Below, one piece after another: positions 21,984-29,506 of a stretch of DNA of 43,288 nt. The stretch's first letter is position 1; each line of letters begins with the position of its first letter. The notes beneath the pieces are model-generated. The model was given only the letters and a program-made list of their open reading frames with translations, did not search any database and was not told the DNA's origin. Both the position numbers and the translations under genes were made by a program. This stretch comes from a virus, in IMG/VR virus record IMGVR_UViG_3300044641_008771, positions 1 through 43,288 of that record. One strand, given 5' to 3'.

Positions 21984-22921
21984 TGCACACACTCCTGTAT
22001 AATTCCATCTGGTTTGTTTATGTAATCACTTTCCCATACTATTTTAACACTAAAGTCTCTGTTTAATGCAGTTTTTATTTTTTCAAAATCATAACTCCAA
22101 ATTTCTTTAGCTGTTAAATTTGAATGCTTGTGAATAAAATCGCCCGAATACATCAATGGATTACAATGCCAATAATCTCCGTTAAACTCAATGATTTTCT
22201 TTTTTGATGAACAAGTAATATCGTAAAAATAGATTCTATGATTTGCTTTATCCCAAATTGAAAATTGTTTAGTAAATGAAGTATATTTTATCTCAGATCC
22301 TAACGCAGTTTGAAACGCATTAACAAAATGTTTCTCTGATTTACTACAAATTGATGGTGTTCTTCTTTGAGACAATATTTCAATAGCCGCATCATCATCA
22401 ACTGAAAACTTCTCTTTAATCCAATCAACATTTGATGACTTTGATTTTTCTTCGTTGTAATTGAGCCATTTTTCTTTTCCTTCGGATCCATACTTTTCAA
22501 TGAAATATTCTAAAGTATTAGTATACCGTTGCCGCTCAACATACGAGTTCCAAATCTCTACCCCTTGTACGCCATGTCGTTTTACGCAGTTTTCCAACGT
22601 AACTGACCGACTTTTGTTATAATCGTCAAACTGTTCTTTACTCCATCCATATTTTTTATTTTTGTATTCAAAACTATTGGTTTCAGCTTGCTTGCTTCTG
22701 TAATGTTCCCATTTTTGAGTACCTAACTCTTGTCCGTACTTTTGGATCATTGTTTGTTTGGTTATTTTACATTTAGCAGCTAACTCTTCGTCAATTAAGA
22801 TTGAATTGGGGTATTTGTTTTTGTATTCATCTATGCTTGAAATACCCCCAGTGCATTTGTATTTGAAGTGGGTCCATTGTAGCCTGGGCATAATGCACCC
22901 ACATTCTAAGCATTTTGGCAT
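21965..22921 (-). CDS. Free-standing Vsr-like homing endonuclease inside the split polymerase
   Basis: 318 residues. It has an N-terminal Cys pair (PKCLECGC), then three related helical units with Y.WSKEQFDDYNKSRS, HGVQGVEIWNSYVERQ and YGSEGKEKWLNYNEEKSK. The C-terminal nuclease core reads YFYDITCSSKKKIIEFNGDYWHCNP. This is the EDxHD/Vsr-related family described for fractured phage genes with split inteins. It has its own AGGAG 9 nt before the ATG and a CATAAATA late promoter at 22948-22955. It overlaps the polymerase C-half start. AT-rich relative to the polymerase exteins. Confidence 0.88.
   Translation of the reverse strand: MPKCLECGCIMPRLQWTHFKYKCTGGISSIDEYKNKYPNSILIDEELAAKCKITKQTMIQKYGQELGTQKWEHYRSKQAETNSFEYKNKKYGWSKEQFDDYNKSRSVTLENCVKRHGVQGVEIWNSYVERQRYTNTLEYFIEKYGSEGKEKWLNYNEEKSKSSNVDWIKEKFSVDDDAAIEILSQRRTPSICSKSEKHFVNAFQTALGSEIKYTSFTKQFSIWDKANHRIYFYDITCSSKKKIIEFNGDYWHCNPLMYSGDFIHKHSNLTAKEIWSYDFEKIKTALNRDFSVKIVWESDYINKPDGIIQECVQWWNTN
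21992..21996 (-). promoter_or_regulatory. Shine-Dalgarno for the polymerase C-terminal half
   Basis: AGGAG on the minus strand, 8 nt before the ATG at 21983, inside the end of the endonuclease gene. It fixes the start and shows that the C-half is translated independently. Confidence 0.75.
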
Positions 22922-22946
22922 ATTGCGATACTCCTATCCGCATAAG

Positions 22947-25130
22947 TTATTTATGCTTGATAGTGAGAATCTTTTCGCCTTTTTTAAGTTCCATAGGACT
23001 TTTTTCAACTAATTTACCGTCTTCCAAAACAATCATTGCATGATCTTCAGTTACAATGAGTTCGTTACCCAGAGAATCGATCACTTTAAATCGACGCTTT
23101 TTTGTTTTGTGACGATAAACATAGTTATAATTTCCCATCTTAGCTGGGCCAGAAACTTTATTATCGTAAACCACGACTTGAATATCAGGATTTACGGAAT
23201 ACTCTTTATCTCCATCTTTCCAAAATGTCGTACCATTATGGAAAAGTTCTTCAATGGTTTTGTTACCTACTGAAGTGTTAATACAGCTACTCCCATCAAC
23301 CGAGTCAGTATCGGCGTAAATGATAGCTTCACCTGTGTGATCGTAGTCACCAGTAACACACTGATTCACATAAGCATTCATGTGTCGTGCAATTACTCTG
23401 CCACTCAGTGTGGTACTTTGACCTATGCGTTTGTCATTGAATCGACAATAGGGATTCAAAATAGCACCGTATAAGCTGTTGAGGTTAATCTTCTTAACCA
23501 GTTGGCGTTTGTCCCAAAACGCCTGATCTTCTTTGTCTGTGGCTTCTTTCTTTTTCTTTTGCAGTTCTTTACGTTCAGTATACCAACGTCTCAGCAGTCC
23601 CGGAACAATACCCTCTCTTTCAGCAGTGAGAATAGTGCCATTGGCAGTGAGAATCCAGGGGCGATTTTCTGCCCAGATCAGATGATGCAACTGTGCAGCA
23701 CTCATCTCAGTACTGGTGCCATTTTCCCATTCCACAGTGATTGTGTAAGCAGGATCCTTATTGATTACTGCCGTGTATTCCAGAGTACCAAACAGGCCTT
23801 CCCAGGCTGCTGCGAAACTCAAATCTTCTGCACGTTTTTTCGCAATGTAGTTGTCGGTATCAGTCAAACGTATCTGCCCCACGATGGTTTCTGGACCCAT
23901 GTTTAGAGCGCGAATAGTATTGGGATACAGCGAGTTCAAGTCAATTGCACCAATATAATCATGCAGTCCTTTCTTGGGGTAGGCCACATAAGCACCAGCA
24001 GCACCCTCATCCTCATCTTCGCCGTCATCTTCTCGGTCACGAGGTTGCGCCTTGCGATCCGGAACAACTAACCCACGATCGTGACTTTCGTTGATAATGG
24101 CTTGTTCAGTAACAGCCACAGCACCCATTGTGGTGGGAATCAACACTGTGTTATCATGTGCCAGTTCGTTAGCCAGATCGATAAAACGCAATTTCTGATC
24201 CAGACGAGCAATCAGCATCACATCCTGGCGATTGTATTCGATAAACCGTTCAAAGTTCAGATTGTATAACTGATCCAGTGTGCCTTCATAGTGAGTTTTG
24301 TGTTCGCCCAGTTCATGTTCGCTGATGGCATCCAGGCTATAGCTGTGGCGTTCCTCATAAGTGTATTTGCGATACAACTGCATGTAATCCAGATGTAATC
24401 GTCCGATCAGATCATAAGTGGATTGCTGAGCACCATACCGTTCAAACTTGCGCTGCTTGGGATGCTGATCCCACAAACACAGGCGGCGTGTGTCATCTTT
24501 GCTCATTATAGTGATGATGCGATTCACAGTGTAGGGAATATCATACCCTTCGCTGTTCCAGCCACTGAGCACATCTGCATCCTGGATAATATCCAGGAAC
24601 GTACTCAGCATCTCTGTTTCGTCATTGAACAAAAACGTATTGTCGAAATTCTTCACCAGAGCCTGCGCCTGATCCATAGTGAGTGTGGACGGAGGCATAG
24701 CCAGTGTGATCAGCTGATCACACCAATCCAGGTACACAGTGATTGCTGTGATTGCTGAGAACGGATCTTCAGGACTACTAAATCCGCGTTCAGCGTCAAA
24801 TGCAGTCTCGATATCGAAAAAGGCCGTGTGTAACTTGGGAGCCAATTTGTGTCGATAGTGTTCTTCCAGACAGCGAAACACTGGGTTAATATCACTTTCC
24901 CAGGTTCTGAGATGACTATGAGCTCTGAGTTCACGATTGAACTCCTTGTACTGTCTGGTTACAAATCTACTCACTGGTGTTTCATAAATTGTGCGATGTT
25001 TTCCTTTGCTGTCGTCATAATAAAACACATACTTGGCAGGCCAATCAGTAAAAATTCGCTTGCCGTCGATGCGTTCTACTACATGAATTGTGTCAGAATT
25101 TTTATTCCAGATTGCGTCAACGTAACTCAT
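22947..25130 (-). CDS. 43: DNA polymerase N-terminal half with split-intein N-fragment
   Basis: 727 residues. Extein 1-609 holds the proofreading motifs FFDIETAF (D106, E108), WNSEGYDIPY (D197) and YNRQDVMLI (D303), then polymerase motif A IDLNSLYPN (D397), motif B KKINLNSLYG (about 546-555) and motif C YADTD (605-609). Motif C is followed at S610 by the intein N-fragment (118 residues), then a stop. The two halves must meet and trans-splice to rebuild motif C. A GC-rich hairpin separates it from dsbA upstream. Confidence 0.95.
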   Translation of the reverse strand: MSYVDAIWNKNSDTIHVVERIDGKRIFTDWPAKYVFYYDDSKGKHRTIYETPVSRFVTRQYKEFNRELRAHSHLRTWESDINPVFRCLEEHYRHKLAPKLHTAFFDIETAFDAERGFSSPEDPFSAITAITVYLDWCDQLITLAMPPSTLTMDQAQALVKNFDNTFLFNDETEMLSTFLDIIQDADVLSGWNSEGYDIPYTVNRIITIMSKDDTRRLCLWDQHPKQRKFERYGAQQSTYDLIGRLHLDYMQLYRKYTYEERHSYSLDAISEHELGEHKTHYEGTLDQLYNLNFERFIEYNRQDVMLIARLDQKLRFIDLANELAHDNTVLIPTTMGAVAVTEQAIINESHDRGLVVPDRKAQPRDREDDGEDEDEGAAGAYVAYPKKGLHDYIGAIDLNSLYPNTIRALNMGPETIVGQIRLTDTDNYIAKKRAEDLSFAAAWEGLFGTLEYTAVINKDPAYTITVEWENGTSTEMSAAQLHHLIWAENRPWILTANGTILTAEREGIVPGLLRRWYTERKELQKKKKEATDKEDQAFWDKRQLVKKINLNSLYGAILNPYCRFNDKRIGQSTTLSGRVIARHMNAYVNQCVTGDYDHTGEAIIYADTDSVDGSSCINTSVGNKTIEELFHNGTTFWKDGDKEYSVNPDIQVVVYDNKVSGPAKMGNYNYVYRHKTKKRRFKVIDSLGNELIVTEDHAMIVLEDGKLVEKSPMELKKGEKILTIKHK
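22948..22955 (-). promoter_or_regulatory. T4-type late promoter for the endonuclease
   Basis: CATAAATA on the minus strand, overlapping the last codons of the polymerase N-half (Lys-His-Lys-stop), 26 nt before the endonuclease ATG. Confidence 0.5.
22950..23303 (-). other. Split intein N-fragment (118 aa)
   Basis: It begins at Ser610 (SVDGSSCINTSVGNKTIEEL), a Ser-1 intein, with block B in LIVTEDHAMIVL (T-x-x-H) and block-like WKDGDKEYSV upstream. It ends after LKKGEKILTIKHK at a stop, with no endonuclease domain. Confidence 0.92.
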
Positions 25131-25144
25131 AATTGATAATAAGA

Positions 25145-25167
25145 TGGGGACGGGTGAACCGTCCCCA
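25145..25167 (-). terminator. Terminator hairpin after dsbA
   Basis: 9-bp stem TGGGGACGG (25145-25153) with its complement at 25159-25167 and a 5-nt loop; minus-strand continuation TCTTATT. It lies 7 nt after the dsbA stop, upstream of the polymerase ATG. Confidence 0.65.
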
Positions 25168-25174
25168 GTGTTAT

Positions 25175-25453
25175 TTACTTTCCGCCCACTGCGTCCAAAA
25201 TATGTTCCATCTGCAAATAATCTGCTTCGGTTTTATCCCAATCAGCCTTGTAGGCGGTCTTAATACACTTGCGAAGTACCCCCGGCTTGACTTCAAATTC
25301 CTTAGCCAGGTTTTTCACAGTGTCGCTAAGACCTTCTTTGAGGGATTCCATCTCTCTCAGCACCTGGATACCTTCTCGTATCAGTTGCTTGAGCTTTTCT
25401 TTTTCATCACCGTTAAACAGCTTGGTGTGATTGGTGTTAGTGGATTCAGTCAT
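25175..25453 (-). CDS. dsbA: DsbA-like dsDNA-binding late-transcription protein
   Basis: 92 residues (T4 DsbA is 89). It is helical and charged with the same pattern: LKEGLSDTVKNLAKEFEVKP, then LRKCIKTAYKADWDKTEADY and a C-terminal helix ending DAVGGK. T4 DsbA binds DNA at late promoters and enhances late transcription. A near-perfect GAGGAGGTGA Shine-Dalgarno precedes the ATG, predicting high expression. Confidence 0.78.
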   Translation of the reverse strand: MTESTNTNHTKLFNGDEKEKLKQLIREGIQVLREMESLKEGLSDTVKNLAKEFEVKPGVLRKCIKTAYKADWDKTEADYLQMEHILDAVGGK

Positions 25454-25462
25454 ATTGTAAGT

Positions 25463-25473
25463 TCACCTCCTCA
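25463..25473 (-). promoter_or_regulatory. Strong Shine-Dalgarno for dsbA
   Basis: TGAGGAGGTGA on the minus strand, about 9 nt before the ATG; the longest anti-16S match I noticed in the window. Confidence 0.7.
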
Positions 25474-25540
25474 GGTATATTAATTATAATAACAGAGCCG
25501 AACCCACTATGCAAGTAGTTATGTTACCATTCTGATCAAG

Positions 25541-26965
25541 TTACTTTTTTGTGTTGTGAGACTGAATCATGTTACGAGCCACCTGAACAGCTTCAGCACG
25601 AGTAAATGCAGGATTTTCCAGAACCTTGGTTAGGATCCTGTCCTTGATCTGGGCAATCAAGGGGCCTTTTGCTCCCAGTTCCATGATCTCGGTTCCATTC
25701 AGTATGCTCTGAGTTTTCAGAATATCGTTAACATCCATCTGCTGAATCTTCTCTCTGATGCGAGCAATTTGATCGGGCATGCTGGCTGCTTCTGAATGCG
25801 AAACATTGTCGGCATGCATCACGTCCAGGAGATCTTCCAGGTTATGACCCACACGGAAAATAAACTTTCTCAGTGTGCTGTCTTTGAGCTGACTAGCATC
25901 TGCCCCTGCACTCTTGAGATCCATGTGATACTTAACAATGTCACTTACTTTGTTAATTAGATCATTGGGATACTTCAATCTGCGCATCACAGTTTTGGCA
26001 ATTTCAGAACCCACCTGAGCATGTCCAATAAATTGGATCTTGCCATTCTTTTCTGTGCGAGTAGCAGCCTTGCCGATGTCGTGAAACAGTGCGCCCAATC
26101 GCTTGATCAAATCAGGACTGCTGGCATCCAGCACATCCAGTGTGTGTCCCCAGGCGTCTTTAGAATGATAGGCGTTTTGCTTGAGCCGAACCAGCTGGCT
26201 GAGTTCGGGCATGACTACATCCAATATACCAGTAATCTTAAACAGTTTGAAAGCTCTGCTGGGACGGTTTAACAACAAGATTTTGCTGAGCTCATCGTTG
26301 ATGCGTTCATTACTGATGTTCTTTAGATCACCAGCAAACTTTTTGATGTTTCGGATCATGTGCATGGGCAGCTTGAAGTTGTACTTGATTGCAAAACGCA
26401 CAGCCCTCAAGATGCGCAGCGGATCTTCACCAAATATCACAGCAGGATCACCAGTTGTATCTAGCATCTTTTGCTCTAAGTCTTTGCGACCTCTGCCGCT
26501 CATGTCCAGTATTTCGCCAGTGTGCAGATTTTGCAGCAGACTGTTCACAGTGAAATCACGCCGCATCACATCATCTTTAAGTTCACCTGCGGCAACTTCA
26601 GGCTTGCGACTGCCTGGTGTGTATTTTTCTTTGCGCGGTGCCACAAACTCTACGTCAATTTTTCCGCTGGGAGTGGGCACAGTGAGTTTGGCAGTGAAGT
26701 AAGTGGGAAAGATCACTGGATTGCTGTCTGGTTTGTAAACACCCAGCTTTTTGGCGATGAACTCAGCAGCAGCCAATCCGCTGCGGGCATCGCCATCGAC
26801 GACGAAGTCAACATCTTTAGAATCACGTCCCAGCAGGGTGTCTCGCACATAACCACCGGCCATGTACAGCTTGCCTTCGTAAGGTGATCCAGTGGTGGCA
26901 TTGCGGATGATGTCTAGCACTTCTTCAGCTTGTTTGCTTTCTGTGATCAGTTGTTTTATTGTCAT
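25541..26965 (-). CDS. cca: CCA-adding tRNA nucleotidyltransferase with N-terminal targeting tag
   Basis: 474 residues. After an N-terminal tag (MTIKQLITESKQAEE) comes the class II nucleotidyltransferase head LYMAGGYVRDTLLGRDSKDVDFVVDG with the DxD metal site, RRDFTVNSLLQNL, EDPLRILRAVRFA and NERINDELSKIL. An HD-type domain follows (LGALFHDIGKAA). Such enzymes repair or complete tRNA 3' CCA ends. The tag, absent from cellular homologs, matches the capsid-targeting-like starts of neighbouring genes. No tRNA gene is visible in the window. It may be injected to mend tRNAs cut by host defence (inference). Confidence 0.9.
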   Translation of the reverse strand: MTIKQLITESKQAEEVLDIIRNATTGSPYEGKLYMAGGYVRDTLLGRDSKDVDFVVDGDARSGLAAAEFIAKKLGVYKPDSNPVIFPTYFTAKLTVPTPSGKIDVEFVAPRKEKYTPGSRKPEVAAGELKDDVMRRDFTVNSLLQNLHTGEILDMSGRGRKDLEQKMLDTTGDPAVIFGEDPLRILRAVRFAIKYNFKLPMHMIRNIKKFAGDLKNISNERINDELSKILLLNRPSRAFKLFKITGILDVVMPELSQLVRLKQNAYHSKDAWGHTLDVLDASSPDLIKRLGALFHDIGKAATRTEKNGKIQFIGHAQVGSEIAKTVMRRLKYPNDLINKVSDIVKYHMDLKSAGADASQLKDSTLRKFIFRVGHNLEDLLDVMHADNVSHSEAASMPDQIARIREKIQQMDVNDILKTQSILNGTEIMELGAKGPLIAQIKDRILTKVLENPAFTRAEAVQVARNMIQSHNTKK

Positions 26966-26974
26966 TTCGTAATA

Positions 26975-27877
26975 TTACCTTTTTGTCAGTTTCCAAATTG
27001 TTCCAACACCACTTAAATCTACTTCATCAAATTGAAAACCCAGATGCTTAACTGCTAATAGAGCCAGTCTTCTATATAATAGCACACGACCCCTGCTTTG
27101 ATTAAATGCAACAAACGTAATACTGTCTGGTTTTTTAGTTGCAACAAATTCCCTAAAGAGTTCAATAACAGTTCCGATAACTTGGTTTTGGTGACCTGTG
27201 CCAGTTATTTTAGTTTTAGAACGGTACATTTTGTTGTAGATTTCGCTCCAAGCAGCAGGACCGTAGGGATCAGTTTGCATGATCTTTTCGTCTGGTTGAC
27301 TGTCTATCATCTTAAAGTTGACGATATAATTATTACCATAATCACGCTGCGCCACAAACACATACGTCATATCATCCACGTAAAACCAGGAAACTTCGTT
27401 GTCATCCCATTGTATAAACGGTGCGTGTTTAAGTGGTCTTTCAAATAGTTCTGTTAACTGCACATGTTCATTTGCAACTTTTTTAGCAAACGGTGGAGCT
27501 TGTGCTGTTGATTTAGGTACAGATTGTGTACTAACCACTTGAATATTTTCTGCAGGCACAGGTTCGTATCCTATCCAAGCATTGTAAATATCCATTTCAG
27601 GATGAGTATCTGGTGTAACTGCGTAATCGCTAGGTAACTGAATCTTCCAAATATCCATTGCGGCTGCACTATCAAACGCACTCCAAAACGCCCAATCCTT
27701 TGCTTGATCCAGCGTTTGCATAAAATACACACCAGGTTTTCTTTTGATATTCTCAAACTCTTGCACACGCGGTAACAAGCCCTGTTGCTGAATACTTTTG
27801 CGATTGGCCTTGCGGCTCACATGATATAATACTTGTGGCTGTTTTTGTAAAGGTTGCGAAAACTCTGTTAGTCTCAT
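26975..27877 (-). CDS. Tagged two-module protein: possible ADP-ribosyltransferase plus conserved cargo domain
   Basis: 300 residues from the ATG at 27875-27877 (MRLTEFSQPLQKQPQ). Module 1 (about 15-125) reads VLYHVSRKANRKSIQQQGLL...GVYFMQTLDQAKDWAF...DIWKIQLP...PAENIQVV, the order of an Arr/PARP-like ADP-ribosyltransferase. Around residue 145 comes VQLTELFERPL, a second copy of the N-terminal tag. Module 2 then has GTGHQNQVIGTVIELFREF and NQSRGRVLLYRRLALLA, shared with the next cargo protein but one (28499-29059). It looks like a fusion of two cargo genes. Catalytic assignment is tentative. Confidence 0.6.
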   Translation of the reverse strand: MRLTEFSQPLQKQPQVLYHVSRKANRKSIQQQGLLPRVQEFENIKRKPGVYFMQTLDQAKDWAFWSAFDSAAAMDIWKIQLPSDYAVTPDTHPEMDIYNAWIGYEPVPAENIQVVSTQSVPKSTAQAPPFAKKVANEHVQLTELFERPLKHAPFIQWDDNEVSWFYVDDMTYVFVAQRDYGNNYIVNFKMIDSQPDEKIMQTDPYGPAAWSEIYNKMYRSKTKITGTGHQNQVIGTVIELFREFVATKKPDSITFVAFNQSRGRVLLYRRLALLAVKHLGFQFDEVDLSGVGTIWKLTKR

Positions 27878-27878
27878 G

Positions 27879-28502
27879 TTAGTATACCAAACGATCAATT
27901 CTTTTGTAACCAATATTAAATGCGTTCATCAGCAGTTCCACTTCGCGTAGACATTCATTTCGTCCACCGCCCATTATGTAAGCACCCTGAAAACGTTTTA
28001 ATTGCGCGACACTGGTCCACTCCACAATAATGGGATCATCAGCCATCCAGTCCTCCCATTCTGCACCCACTAACTGTTTCAACTGCTCTAACTCTAATTC
28101 TCTGCTGTCATTGACTTTAGCTTGGTACAAGGCACGGATCACTTTGATTATGATAGATTCACTAACACCCTGATCCATCCAAGCTCTGAAATATCCGTAT
28201 CCCTTATCAACAATCGTTACTCGATTCCAGTTGTCAGAATCAAACCCGTTGTCTTCCCAAAAATCAATCACTCTTGCTTTGGTATCGTTTGATACACCAG
28301 TTTCCTCAGCATTGATAAACATCAGTACAGGTCCTGTTTGGTTGTTAACAAAATTGATAACTTTCTGACTGATTTTATATGCTTTTGGCATTGAACCCTC
28401 AGGTTCACCTCTCTGCTGGTAATATGCATAAGCCGGTTGCACATCCACCACAATACAAGGTCTGCTCTTTGTTTCAGTCAGTGTGAATTCAGTTAATCTC
28501 AT
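27879..28502 (-). CDS. Tagged isochorismatase-like cysteine hydrolase fold protein
   Basis: 207 residues with tag MRLTEFTLTETKSRP, then CIVVDVQPAYAYYQQRG (the D of the isochorismatase-like fold), TGPVLMFINAEETGV and, near the C-terminus, AYIMGGGRNECLREVELLMN, which matches the G-G-x-x-x-x-C-L helix carrying the catalytic Cys in that superfamily. It is known from memory as a common uncharacterised phage protein. The ATG overlaps the upstream stop as ATGA. Confidence 0.6.
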   Translation of the reverse strand: MRLTEFTLTETKSRPCIVVDVQPAYAYYQQRGEPEGSMPKAYKISQKVINFVNNQTGPVLMFINAEETGVSNDTKARVIDFWEDNGFDSDNWNRVTIVDKGYGYFRAWMDQGVSESIIIKVIRALYQAKVNDSRELELEQLKQLVGAEWEDWMADDPIIVEWTSVAQLKRFQGAYIMGGGRNECLREVELLMNAFNIGYKRIDRLVY

Positions 28503-29059
28503 ACGCCCTCTGGTTCCTTTATCATGTCTTTTTCGTCTTTAAATTCGTTATAAAAATCAATACACTGTTTGAGTTTTGCTTTGCCTTGAGGAGTATTTTG
28601 ATACACTAAGAAAATTGTTTGTCCCCAATCTGCAATTTTGAAAACTTTAGAGTTAGTCTGGCCAGCAATGCCATGCGCCAATCTTTCATACATTCGTGTC
28701 CTGCTAGCACCAGTGGAACTAAAAAACCAAACAGGAACCCCCCAGTCTTGCGCTTGATCATACGCAAGAGTGGCTTTGATCACAGTGTTGAAAATTTTCA
28801 CAACCTCTTGTGGACCTGATGTATATGCTTTCCCAAAATTTATTGTGCCGCCCATTTCAACAACACCAAACATTACTTCAGTAGCAGGCGGTTGAGTCAT
28901 GGGGTTAAAAAATATTTCGTATTTTGTGCCACGTTCAGTTTCAAAATATTGTGTATTTGCTGCAGGATCTTCTTTTCCTTGTGGTGTGAGTAATGTGTAG
29001 GCGTTACTCTCGTCGGGATTAGATAATTTGTCAAGCTCAAATAATTCCATTAGTCGCAT
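28499..29059 (-). CDS. Tagged cargo protein of unknown function
   Basis: 186 residues starting MRLMELFELDKLSNPDES, the start most like T4 Alt. The body has VMFGVVEMGGTINFGKAY, SGPQEVVKIFNTVIKATL and VWFFSSTGASRTRMYERLAH. The last two blocks align with the C-terminal module of the 300-residue protein at 26975-27877, so both carry the same unnamed domain, which resembles an acyltransferase-type alpha/beta layout. Function unknown. Confidence 0.6.
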   Translation of the reverse strand: MRLMELFELDKLSNPDESNAYTLLTPQGKEDPAANTQYFETERGTKYEIFFNPMTQPPATEVMFGVVEMGGTINFGKAYTSGPQEVVKIFNTVIKATLAYDQAQDWGVPVWFFSSTGASRTRMYERLAHGIAGQTNSKVFKIADWGQTIFLVYQNTPQGKAKLKQCIDFYNEFKDEKDMIKEPEGV

Positions 29060-29060
29060 G

Positions 29061-29447
29061 TTAGCTTCTCTTCTTCACCGCAGGTTGTGGTTTTATTGGG
29101 CTTACGCGATTGACACTGGGGTTTTCTTCACTTTTGGCGGTGCTGATTCTGCGTTTGGCATTATGATGACCCATGAGTTTCAGAGCCGACTTCAGTGTCT
29201 GTTCTTCTTCCGGAGTGGGTGTACTAACCAGCATGTTTTCACCAAACGCACTGGGATCAACGTTGCCGTCAATCAATCCCTGGTCCACAGCACGAGCCTT
29301 GGCCAGAGCCAAACCCATGCGGTATTGTAGGTATGGGTCCTGATTGGTGAGACCAGGTAATGCCCACATGCCTGGCAGTGCATGTGATACACCAATCTGT
29401 AAACTGCCTTCACCAACACCTTCGGAAAGTAATTCTTTTATCAGCAT
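29061..29447 (-). CDS. Tagged small protein
   Basis: 128 residues from the ATG at 29445-29447 (MLIKELLSEGVGEGSLQIG); the frame extends farther upstream but this ATG follows CTAAATA by 5 nt. It is predicted to be cut after LLSE by analogy with T4 internal proteins. It is followed by PGMWALPGLTNQDPYLQYRM and a basic C-terminus ending VKKRS. Function unknown. Confidence 0.62.
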   Translation of the reverse strand: MLIKELLSEGVGEGSLQIGVSHALPGMWALPGLTNQDPYLQYRMGLALAKARAVDQGLIDGNVDPSAFGENMLVSTPTPEEEQTLKSALKLMGHHNAKRRISTAKSEENPSVNRVSPIKPQPAVKKRS

Positions 29448-29452
29448 ATGAT

Positions 29453-29459
29453 TATTTAG
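29453..29459 (-). promoter_or_regulatory. Late promoter, 5 nt before ATG
   Basis: CTAAATA on the minus strand, 5 nt before the ATG at 29447; it starts the large tagged operon and is divergent from the plus-strand late promoter at 29487. Confidence 0.58.
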
Positions 29460-29486
29460 TAAATTTTTCAGTATCTGCTGCACTAA

Positions 29487-29493
29487 CTAAATA
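29487..29493 (+). promoter_or_regulatory. Late promoter for the plus-strand sugar genes
   Basis: CTAAATA on the plus strand, 13 nt before the ATG at 29507, divergent from the minus-strand copy 28 bp away. Confidence 0.55.
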
Positions 29494-29506
29494 TGCGTAG
29501 TTAATT

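Noticed and set aside
22947-25130. Calling the polymerase N-half a frameshift pseudogene
   Set aside because: The break is at the exact motif C intein site, has proper intein N and C blocks, and each piece has its own ribosome site.
26181-26702. 173-codon plus-strand ORF, Ser-rich
   Set aside because: Antisense of the CCA-adding enzyme; low-complexity Ser/Leu composition is typical of a shadow frame.
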